A stretch of DNA of 64,000 nucleotides, taken from positions 844,225-908,224 of the forward strand of contig CAADRB010000047.1 of the NCBI GenBank assembly GCA_900708905.1, in the 5' to 3' direction. The notes under the pieces are model-generated. The model had not been told where the DNA came from, made no database searches, and worked only from the letters and a program-made list of their open reading frames with translations. Shown here one piece after another: positions 1-13,000 of this stretch. Made by a program: the position numbers and the translations under genes. This DNA comes from Hymenolepis diminuta (Eukaryota; Platyhelminthes; Cestoda; Cyclophyllidea; Hymenolepididae). How positions within the stretch are numbered: position 1 is the first letter of the stretch; the number at the start of each line of letters is the position of its first letter.

Positions 1-169
1 GAATAATTGGCCATACTATCTGGATGTTTCCATTTTCCCCTCCTTAAGAGTTTATTCTTCACTCTCATAATATATTCAAATTATTATCAAGAGGATACAT
101 TGCTGATCGAGGACGTTTTTCAATGTTTATTTTGCCACGATTGCGTATAACCCATATTTATACATTTAG

Positions 170-3754
<3,585 letters not shown>

Positions 3755-3969
3755 GAGATCTGAATTCAAAGATCACTCTTTTAAAAGTTTTTTTTATGAA
3801 GGAACCTATTTAGTTTGTAGACACAACATGGTTATTATGCCAGGCGAAATTGTATCTTTGATCTAAATATGTTGGTCATTAAAATATCGTTGCAATGTAA
3901 TATCCGCGATTAAGAGCTAAGCCAAGCCGCTTTTGTAATTCAAACAATTCGGGGATGCATTGAAAATGT

Positions 3970-3975
3970 AATAAA
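3970..3975 (+). terminator. Possible poly(A) signal of the guanylate cyclase gene
   Basis: AATAAA about 215 bp past the cyclase stop codon. It is the first canonical hexamer I saw downstream. AT-rich DNA produces such hexamers by chance, so this is only a candidate. Confidence 0.35.
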
Positions 3976-4901
3976 TATATGGTTCTCAGACTGCATCCCT
4001 CAATTATAAAACCTTCAGCGTCGTATCTAAGACTGTTGCAATGACTGACCAACTGGGCGGCCAATCATTTTTTGCTTATTTATGCATGTTATGAGTGAGT
4101 CATCTTCTGAGTTGATGGTCTTCTCCTCTATCCTTCAGGGTTGAGCAACTATTATCATAGAATAATCCAAGTAGAGAAAATTTAGGCTGTAAAATTATAC
4201 CAGTAGCGACATAATTTTATTGCAAGTAAGATATTCATCAACTAGACTCCATAAAAAGATGTGTAAATACTAGTACTAATGCAACTATGCCCGAATTTTC
4301 CCCTGCTAAAGTTGATCAGAAGTGCCTATTTACTTTGGGTTCTCAAAATAGCAATAAGATAACCGTTTTAGGTTCATAATTAATTTAGAACACTACTTTG
4401 GCTTTCGTGATCGGTCTTTTCTGTCGGTCACCACCGAGGTTAAATCCACTCATGTCGACTTTAGGATTATCAAGGGATTTTAATTTTTTCCATAAGTACA
4501 GATCAGTTAGGACCCCGTAAAAAGATATACTACTGTGACCAAATCTCCTCATTAAATAACAGCGGAATCGACAGTAGTATAACAAAATGTTAGGTTTGAA
4601 TTCAAGGTCCATCCTTCAAAGTATTCACTTGAAAAGTATAACTTCTCAAGAATATTTAAGATACCATCTATTTTACAAGTGTATAATTTAAATCGGCTAT
4701 CTGCAAACTTGCAAACGATTGGATTATGTACAAGAAAAGTTACTAAACTTACTAAGGAAGTATTTAAGTGTGCATGAAAATGCTTAGAAATTACATTAGG
4801 TAGCATCCCAATATAAACTCTGTTGTCAAATTATATCATCAATTGAAAAGTTTAATTTTTATTATTATTACCTTCAGTAATGGGAAAAAAATTTACAACT
4901 A

Positions 4902-5230
4902 TTAATTGTGGGAAACAACTGACATCGAATAACAGTAGGTCCAACAAATTATTAAAATGAGGAATCAAAGAGTGATACGGAGAGCAATATCAAGGTATGA
5001 AGAAGTCGACTTCATTTACCTTTTGGATTGCGTATATTTTAAACACCGGATATACTCTATCACACAGTCTAATGCAGAGAAAGGGACCAAAATTCGAATT
5101 TCACGAATTCCCCTAGACTGCAGCAAATACTTGTCTGCGATTAACTATGCCTATTGATTAGTATTATTAAATGAAGAAGGGTCAGTCTGGCCGCTTCATT
5201 TCGTTTTTTCTTTGAACAATTATTGAAAAT
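4902..5230. repeat. Dispersed repeat family R1, copy 1
   Basis: Shares GGGAAACAACTGACATCGAA, the following 'aacag..gtccaacaaat' stretch and the end segment (gggtcagtctggccgcttca...) with 7321-7555. Its middle (tactctatcacacagtctaatgcagagaaag) resembles 7855-8045. It may be the most complete of the copies here. No coding capacity was seen. Confidence 0.6.
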
Positions 5231-5421
5231 ACTTAAATTTGCATCAAAACAATCAGATCGATTCCTGAAAATTCGAAAGTTTGAATAATATTTAAATCAC
5301 TTCCGACCTCTTTTGCTAATTGTGGGGATCAGCTGTAGAAATCGATAACTTTACTGACGAGTCTGAAATCAGTTGAATTCAGTTTTTTCGTGTCAAATTT
5401 TAAATATTTAAGTCAGAAAAG

Positions 5422-6009
5422 ATGACAACACCGGATAATGGAAAGGGCTCAAAACAAACAACTGAAGAAAAATTACATAGAGAAATTGAAAGTCTCCAAA
5501 CACAGCTTCGTTTATTGAAATTTAGAGCATGCCGTTCTGAGGAAGTTAATAAAAAATGCGATTTAACGGTGAAAAAAATGGAACAAAGCAAAGCTCAACT
5601 GAAAGAACAATCTCAAATGATTGTTAATGATATGGAACAAGTTATATTTGCGATTCTTACTTCTCTGAAAGCCTTCCAAGCGGAATCTAGAACAACAGTG
5701 TTCAATCTTCAAACTCAACTTCACAGTTCAGAACATCAATTACTGGAGGCCAATGAAACGATTTCCAAACTGAAAGAAAAGGTGAATAACTTGGAAACTA
5801 CTCTGTTGGAAAATCGTCGACTTTATGAGATCAGTCTTCAATCGATTCACATTACTTATGTCAATTGCATTGAGAAAATATTTGAAAAACTGCAAACTTC
5901 GATCTTGACGGATTTGGAACATATGGTACCTGTGAATGATGCTCTACACGAATTGTATGCTGAAAAATTCAAAGCCCTGAACTTACCATATTCCTTCGAT
6001 AAGATTTGA
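5422..6009 (+). CDS. Single-exon coiled-coil protein, possibly DRC12/CCDC153-like
   Basis: A 195-residue frame starting at a true ATG, with no in-frame ATG needed upstream. Residues about 15-155 are a long, charged, heptad-like coiled coil rich in Glu, Gln, Lys and Leu. The C-terminal 50 residues (ENRRLYEISLQSIHITYVNC, then a stretch ending KFKALNLPYSF) are less charged. This layout, a coil followed by a Tyr/Leu-containing tail ending in a basic segment and a short hydrophobic end, resembles dynein regulatory complex subunit 12 (CCDC153) of motile cilia. I base that on remembered architecture only, with no alignment. If right, it would act on axonemal doublets in cilia or sperm tails. Codon use and the clean frame make it a real gene with more certainty than its identity. 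A retrocopy is another reading, since it has no introns. Confidence 0.75.
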   Translation: MTTPDNGKGSKQTTEEKLHREIESLQTQLRLLKFRACRSEEVNKKCDLTVKKMEQSKAQLKEQSQMIVNDMEQVIFAILTSLKAFQAESRTTVFNLQTQLHSSEHQLLEANETISKLKEKVNNLETTLLENRRLYEISLQSIHITYVNCIEKIFEKLQTSILTDLEHMVPVNDALHELYAEKFKALNLPYSFDKI

Positions 6010-6529
6010 AGTAGGTACTGAAAATGAATTAATATATGAAGGTGGACGGTGAAAGTGAAAATTGAAGTAATTGCTAAAACTGATATTCATTCTATCTTTT
6101 AATATTTATATATCCCACAGTATTGTGCTAATAGCCTGACTAGTCATTCCTGCGGATCTTTTGTTCTGGATTACCCCAGGCAATATGATTGGTAACAAAT
6201 TTCTGGGTTTTGTAAGTTAAAACTGGGACGAAATGCCGAAGAGAAGACGCACGTAATGTGAAGAACCAGTTCTAAATAATGATATAAAATTATCATGAAA
6301 CGTAAAACCAATTGGGATTCCGTAGCGAGGATAATATCACTGTATCTATTGTGGGCACTGGTAACTTAAGGTGACGGTAAAAACAGGGGAACCTGAAGTG
6401 GGGCATATATGAGAGGATGGATCAAAATTGATTTCTAGATTGGTAATCAGGTCAGAATAGTTTGAGAAACCACGCAAGAGCTGTCCTTCACTTTTATCAA
6501 CCTTAAATGATTGTCATATAGAAGTCCCT

Positions 6530-6650
6530 GTCTTACAAATACTTTCTACTGTATTTATAAGTCAGATTTTATGTCCGGATAGGATTTGAACCAGTGCTGT
6601 CGGTTGAAGCAGACAAGATCTTAACCACTACGCTGTCAATTAAGTTGTTC
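6530..6650 (-). repeat. tRNA-derived SINE, copy 2
   Basis: On the reverse strand, AGCGTAGTGGTTAAGATC (6617-6634 region) is an A-box-like element and GGTTCAAATCC (6582-6592) a near-perfect B box. Downstream on the same strand, GGACATAAAATCTGACTTAT matches the body of copy 1. A degraded tRNA gene alone would not share this downstream body. Confidence 0.65.
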
Positions 6651-7320
6651 TGAGACATCCAAGAATATGTTGTAATAACTTTATAAAATACTCAGCATTG
6701 TCTTGTATTTAGTCCATTCGAGTCAAGATGACAGCTAACGGTTTACAGCCTATAAATTACAATAGTAATAACAGTCACCAATTCGTAGCTGTTTGAGTAA
6801 AAGCTAACAACAATCGTGACATAGAACACCAAGAGCTGATTAGACCAATATATATCTAAGGTAGTCACAACGACTTTGAAACGTGTGAGAGCGATACAGA
6901 GGTAAAGAGGGGGCGTGCTGAGGAAGAGAGGAGATGAGCGGAAAGCGTAGGAGCCAGTAGGGGACTAGCGTGTGTTATTGTGTGGGAAACAAAGATAGCT
7001 TTATATGGGTCACTTGGGTAAGGGTGCGCGAGAACATGAGCGCAGATGTGCTTTTTAGGTGAAACGAGGCTGCCATAGAAAAAGGAGGGAAAACAGATGG
7101 CAGCGTTTAGACATAGCAGATAGGAGTTATGCACCATAGAGACGTCACTCCAGCTGCGTGTACGATAAACCGAAGTATTGTCATAGAGAATGCGAATAAA
7201 AAGTAATTCTGGAAATGCATTGAGAATTATCTTTCAAGTCCTACTTTCATATATTTGTAGCATTTCACACACCAGGCTGTTTTTTTTATTACTAATGCCA
7301 CAATAATACCAAAAATCAGT

Positions 7321-7555
7321 TTTTAATTTTGGGAAGCAACTGACATTGAATAACAGAAAGTCCAACAAATATTAACGAAGAGGGGAGCAAAAAGACATTC
7401 ACTAAATGGGCAATTCATATTTAAAAATGCAAATTTCGTGATTCGGGTTACAGCAAATGCTCGTCTACGACGTTCGGTTCTAATCGGTTTTTTTAATTAG
7501 GATGGGTCGGTCTTGCGACCATCTTTCATGTTTTTCTTTCAATGTTTGAGAAGGC
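7321..7555. repeat. Dispersed repeat family R1, copy 2
   Basis: Begins TTTTGGGAAGCAACTGACAT and ends with GGTCGGTCTTGCGACC, both clearly related to 4902-5230, but lacks about 100 bp of the middle. Contains CAGCAAATGCTCGTCTACGA, matching CAGCAAATACTTGTCTGCGA of copy 1. Confidence 0.6.
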
Positions 7556-7854
7556 AAAAGCACCATTTGGTTGAAAATCAATTGCGGTTTATCAAAAAAA
7601 GGCACCCCTCTATTTCAAACTTCAAAATTGTTACACACTGCACAGGTTAAATTAACTCAATAATATCCATTTAAATCTTGCTTGTCAAAATTATGAATGT
7701 CTCATTCGACTTTTAGAATTGTAGGGGTAGGTGTACATTAAATTGTTCTTATGGATTGGAGTTCAGTAAGAAGATTCTTGATGGTTCTCTACGCCATCAA
7801 GCACGTTACCACTAAAAAGTAGTGCTCTGAACTAACAAAAACCTCTACCCGGTA

Positions 7855-8045
7855 CGGAAGCTGATAAACCAATCAGGACAACATTGGCGCAGAGTGAACC
7901 AATGAGAAGCTTGAACCCCAGATACACTATACCACACGGTCTAATGCTGAGAAAGAGGATAAAGACCATTGTAGCAGGGCGGTTGCTTCCGCTCACAGTT
8001 GTATTCTTTAATCCCTCTTGGTCCATCTTTCTATCTTTCATATTC
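7855..8045. repeat. Dispersed repeat family R1, partial copy 3
   Basis: Contains GCAGAGTGAACCAATGAGAA and CCATCTTTCTATCTTTCA. Both recur in the same order and orientation at 40276-40460. The central part (tacactataccacacggtctaatgctgagaaag) resembles the middle of 4902-5230, tying the three together. Confidence 0.6.
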
Positions 8046-8432
8046 TAACAGACTTTAATGCACTTTCGTACTTCTATTTTCTTATCAATGGTGCACTATT
8101 TGTCTAGATCACGCTTCCTACAGCCTCCTTTATTAATAATCACAGGTGAACATGTTCCTCGTGTTATTCATTCAGCGCCAAATACGCCAAATATCAGTAA
8201 TAACACATTTACTAACAGCAAGTACCAGAGAACAGGCAGCATATACTTGTATAAAAGTGTATGGCATTACACCTAATAACTTAAAAGCTATTAATGAACA
8301 TAAAATAAAAATATTTAGGTATTGTTCCCACCTTTTCATCTAATGGTGCATAAAATCGGAAATTGTCACGCAAAATAAGCACATAAGAGTTGCAACATTC
8401 TAAAACCCAATTATCGAGAAGTTTGCACGTTA

Positions 8433-8438
8433 TTTATT
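8433..8438 (-). terminator. Poly(A) signal of the SLC37 gene
   Basis: AATAAA on the reverse strand, 50 bp past the SLC37 stop codon, with AT-rich sequence around it. Distance and orientation are typical. Confidence 0.5.
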
Positions 8439-8487
8439 ATGCCATAACTATATTATCGTCTGAGTTAGTATAAGATAAAAATACCAG

Positions 8488-9862
8488 TTATTCTTCAGCA
8501 GAAATAAGATTGGCTTCACTCTCATCAACTTCATTAAGTCTTTGAAATCGATGTAAACAAGGAGGAATAAGAACGAATAGGAGAGTTAAGGCGCAACAAC
8601 CCATAAAGAGGTGAAAGACCGCATTCCAACCGAGCTTTGCTTGTAAGACAGGAATTAGGATTTGACCTGCTGCTGCTCCTAAACTTCCAGTCCCATCAAT
8701 AAATCCGGTCATAGTCGAGAGAACTCGTTTTCCTTGCAAATGAGGCATGGCTGCAAGATCAGTTCCAAACACAGCCGATAGGAGATTCGCTGGTCCTGCT
8801 ATTATGAATCCCGTCAAACTCATAACGAAACCGTTTAGGGCCCATGGAGTTCCGGGAGTGATTCGGTAGATCAGCAAACAAGGTATACAGAGAAGGAGAA
8901 AGGCTATATTTACGCAACTTCGTGAGACACAAGGAAGATCTGAAATCCCACCTCCAGCTATTCCACCAAATAAACCTCCCAGATCATAGAATGCTGCCAA
9001 AGCAGATGCTGCTCCAGCATCCCAGTTAAATTTATTGTTAAGATAGAAAGGAAGCCAGAAGAAAAAGGAATAATTGACCAGTTTAAGGCAAGCATAGGCT
9101 AACGCGTAACAGACTAATTCAGGAAGGCAAAGAATTTGAAAGAGCGATACCTGAGGGGGAGATTCTACACATTCTGGAATGGTTGGAGATTGGACGATTG
9201 CTGGAGGGATTGCAGTGAGAACTAAGAAGGCCATCCCAGCAAGAAGACATGAAGTGGTTAGAAAGACGTACTCGTAGCCATAATCGATGACTGCTGAGGA
9301 AAGAAGAGCACCGATTATATTTCCAATACCCGCTGAAGTTGACCAGAAACCAAGAATGAGACCTCGTGCAGAAGGAAAGCTATGGGCAATTATCGAAACA
9401 CCTGCAGGCCATCCCGGGGCTTGAAGGAATCCGTTAGCAAACCAAAGTATTCCATACCAATATTTGTTATAAAAATGACCCCACTGAGATGGAACTCCGA
9501 AGAGAAATGTTATCGCAGCACCACAAACCATTCCTCCAAACAGAACATGTCTAGGATCAATACGATCTCCAAGCCGACCAGCTATAAAAAGTCCCAGTGC
9601 GTAGGAAAACATGAAAAGGAAGTCAAGGGCTCCCATAAAGATAGCCGCATCGTCTGAGGAAATAAAAAGAGGATGGGAATTGTACCAGAGATCTTTAGGG
9701 TGGATAGTGATGTTTATTTTATCAACATGGTAAACTAAATTCGCTATCATTAATGGTTTGACGGAACTCAAGGTTTTACGAGTAGCGTGCATAAAAGCAT
9801 ACGCAAAGTATGAGGTTGAAAAAATAATGATTCTGTTTATGACCTCACGCCGCACGGATATC
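8488..9862 (-). CDS. SLC37-family glucose-6-phosphate/phosphate exchanger (5' exon not found)
   Basis: Major facilitator protein of the SLC37 (sugar-phosphate/phosphate antiporter) family, expected in the endoplasmic reticulum membrane. One long frame encodes about 455 residues with roughly twelve hydrophobic segments. Early on it has YAFMHATRKTLSSVK, the SLC37 'YxxxHxxRKxxSxVK' signature after helix 1, then the MFS loop motif GRLGDRIDPRH, then STMTGFIDGTGSLGAA near residue 380, typical of the C-terminal half. It ends with a short acidic tail. Human members are about 430-530 residues, so it is nearly full length. The open frame begins at a GTG; no in-frame ATG precedes helix 1. A splice acceptor (ag at 9863-9864) precedes a one-base partial codon, so a short first coding exon must lie upstream. 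I could not place it. Which SLC37 paralogue it is cannot be decided by eye. Confidence 0.93.
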
Positions 9863-10034
9863 CTAAATTTTAAGAGAAAACATTTCGTAATTAAAGGAGC
9901 AAAAATTGATTATTGTTTTAAATAATTATTAAACAAACTGTAAATAAAATGTAGATTTATCTTAAAAAGGAATCATGCATAATAGTATTCAGGGAGCCTA
10001 CATCTCTCACTCGTGTCAGCTGATAGTCATAATT
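9863..10034. promoter_or_regulatory. Short gap between divergent SLC37 and ORC1 5' ends
   Basis: Very AT-rich spacer between the first recognised SLC37 coding exon and the proposed first ORC1 coding exon. The missing SLC37 first exon must lie here or further right, so the 5' ends may overlap. A shared promoter is possible, but I saw no definite element. Confidence 0.25.
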
Positions 10035-13000
10035 ATGACGCATGTGCTGGAAATTCATTGGCTGAACTATTACAGCAGAAGTGAATATAAAAAAAATAAA
10101 AAAACTTAAAATACTTCTTAAAATTTGAGTTATTAATATAATTATACTTAAACTAACATATAACAATTTAAATTTTTTTATATTTATACACTGGAATATT
10201 TTGGTCTTGCGCCCAAACTCAAATCTGTAGGTTATAACTTGAACTAGTTTGAATCTTCACATACGATGCCTTGTAAGCGTGCTATTTGTAACTTTATGCA
10301 ATGTAGCTATACAAAATCGATCCGAATCATCAAGATCTGCTCCTAATATCAAGGAGATAAGTGAGAATGTACCCACTGTATGCGTAGAGCGTCTCTCACC
10401 TGAAATTATCGAACAATTCAAAGTTCCAGAAACTCCTAGTAAGCGCCTACAAATAATTCAATAAAGAAGGTAGCATTTCGCCTTTTAATAATCTTTCTTG
10501 ATAACCCTTATTAAATGCCCAGACAGACTGAGTAGGCTATGTTGCTAGAAAAACACTGCCAGTGTACTTTTTTATTTTAAAGTTATTAAAATAATTGTTT
10601 TCTATTTAGCTCGGGCTCTTGCAAGGTTAAAAATTTCCTTAAAACCCAGCCCGTATAAGTCGGAAAGTACCTGTGAATTAGGTGGGTCCTTGTTCATGAT
10701 TTTCAAATTTATCGTTTTTTACAACTTGTGCTTAAATATGTGATGCTAATAGAAATATTATAAAATCCCAATATTTATTTCAATAATTTTTAGTTGATCC
10801 AGAGGAATTCGAACCCCAAAAGCGCCCATTGAGACCAAGGAATACCTTTCATTCATCAGTTAATGACACTCCACGTACTCCGGAAAAATCAGGTGAGTCG
10901 GAGTGTCAATATTCAAATACAATTTAAGTAAATATTTGAATTTTATAGAATACTTCACAATTATCCTAAATTTTCCCCTTATGGGAGTTACGCTTTTAGT
11001 TGCGATTCTTTTTCTTGTATTTCTAGCGTATCGCCATTCAGTAGTTTCATTTCTCGGTGACAGCTTTGATTGTAGTCTTTATTTCATCGCCATCCCCAGC
11101 GGTCGCATTGGTTCTAGCAACCCGTTTAGACCCGGTGTTAAAAAGAGGATACATGATTTAAATAATTTAGATTAAGGTGTCCTTTCCTTTCTTTCTTAAC
11201 TTATACCGGACTTATAGCGGTAAATACCTATGAACGGTAAGGGACATAGACTAATCCGAATAGCGATAACAGTCGTCTACCTTTCTGTGATCAACTTCGA
11301 TGTGTTAACTACAGCTTATGAGAGCTTTTTACATGCAGATCGGCTTGGATGAGCCCTGTTTCATTGTCAAATCGCTTGATTTTGGTGAATACGAATACCT
11401 CACTTATGGTTTAGTATTCTGGTTCATTTGACAATATAATATAGAACTTAGTCGACATACACCTTTGGAATTGGATGGATACTCACGCTGGTTAATCCCG
11501 TTATCCATTTTTGGATCTTCTGTGAATTGTTTAACATTATTAATTTTTATAGCTACTTGAATATGATTTTGCTACTATTAGCATTAGATGGTTTTAAATG
11601 TAGATGTTGGGCTCAGTTATATTACTCTTTTTAAAGATATTTTTAGGTATTTTAGGTAGGATATTTTTTATATAGCGTCGTCATTTCTGACTTAATCTCC
11701 TTTTTTCTTCTTTAAAGGAGGGAAGTCCTTGTCACAGGTTCGAGGTTCATTGAAGATGAGGAATACAATTCATCCAATTCCAAGTTCACATACGCCAGCT
11801 CAACCACATTCCCCCTCGAAGTCTCTTCGTTTTGTCAAAACGTGTAAGCTCACTTTTAGGATCCACTGAACAGTATAAATATAAATTTACTAGGGTCTTT
11901 AAATGGATGATAGTGCCGTAGTTTTATTGTTCACTTCTGTGGAGCCAGAAGTTATTAGATTCTGACCCCTCTGTGAAAGGGATGAATGATCAAATTGGTT
12001 AATATTTGTCAAAAATGTTTTCTGAAAAGTTCTAGGGTGCTTTCTCCGACCAAAGAAATCACTTTCCTTCAGAGTTTTGTCGAAAGGTCACACTTTTATG
12101 ATCTTTTATCACTGATGGAAATGGTGTGCTCTATTTCTCGACATCTAATTTGTATCATGCAAATTTGTTCGTGGAAATCACTGTTGTTTCTAATGATTCA
12201 ATGGAAATGTATTTATCCAAAACGCAGATTTCCTCAATGAGTTCACTATTTTCTACGTGCGCGAGACGAATCCATGTCTTTTATTAAAGAGGCTCTGTCA
12301 TTTGAGGTGTTGCAAAATTAACTATTGATTAATAATGATGATGTTGATCTCGTTTTTCATTTGCAAAGAGCGCATTTTGACTGGAAATTGAGGAAGTAAT
12401 TGGAAATGTACAGATCTAAAGTTGCCTTAATACGACAATAACGCTACTTTTGGAACCTGACCACATTAGGCTAGACAAAAAAAACAAGTAACTACAGCTC
12501 TTTATGGGTGAGAAGTTCAAGAGTTGGTTGGACGATTAGAAATGAATAAGAAAGGAAAAAAAGAAGGAGTAGCAGGAGAGGGGACAATCCGGATTGCGAG
12601 AGACAGGCAAAATAGAGTAGGATGTGGCGGTTGACCAACTTGGCTTCCTTTGTTCATTGGCAGGGAAAAGGTACGAGTTAGTAGGCACGCAATGTATAGA
12701 GAGAATAAGCAGGCCTATGAGTCATCGTACACAGGTGCTACATAAGTCTTCCACCCTTTTGGGATTCGTAGGTATTGGAGATGTCAAAGGAATAAGATTA
12801 TAATATTAGGAGAGTTTGTGGGAGAGTTATGCTTGCTTGTTGCTCATCCTTTGTTGTAGACGTTGAAGGTCATTCGCGCCGTTTGGATGCTAATGTAATG
12901 AGATGGCAAGTATTTTGCCAGAGTGTCTAATCGGTTTAAAGGAATTTTTGTTACTTCAGTTTGTCAGCGGTTTGACTATAGATAGGGAGACCACAAAGAT

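Larger units (their letters stand above)
3755..5421. other. Intergenic stretch between cyclase and coiled-coil gene
   Basis: No convincing coding sequence. It holds the 3' UTR of the cyclase and one copy of a dispersed repeat (4902-5230). Short open frames here match nothing I recognise and lack exon-like borders. Confidence 0.6.
6010..8487. other. Intergenic, repeat-bearing stretch
   Basis: No gene recognised. Contains a SINE (6530-6650), two copies of repeat family R1 (7321-7555 and 7855-8045) and a purine-rich segment (about 6880-7130). The 90-residue reverse-strand frame at 6865-7137 is a Leu/Ser/His-rich shadow of that purine-rich DNA. Confidence 0.55.

Noticed and set aside
6582..6645. 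A genuine tRNA gene on the reverse strand
   Set aside because: Has A- and B-box-like sequence, but I could not form a full acceptor stem, and the flanking body is shared with other copies, so SINE fits better.
9382..9657. 91-residue forward frame inside SLC37
   Set aside because: Antisense shadow of a secure coding region.
10249..10306. Signal-peptide-like start for the second ORC1 exon
   Set aside because: The frame there begins with TTG, not ATG, and a nuclear protein would not need it. An acceptor at 10305-10306 with matching phase explains the exon better.
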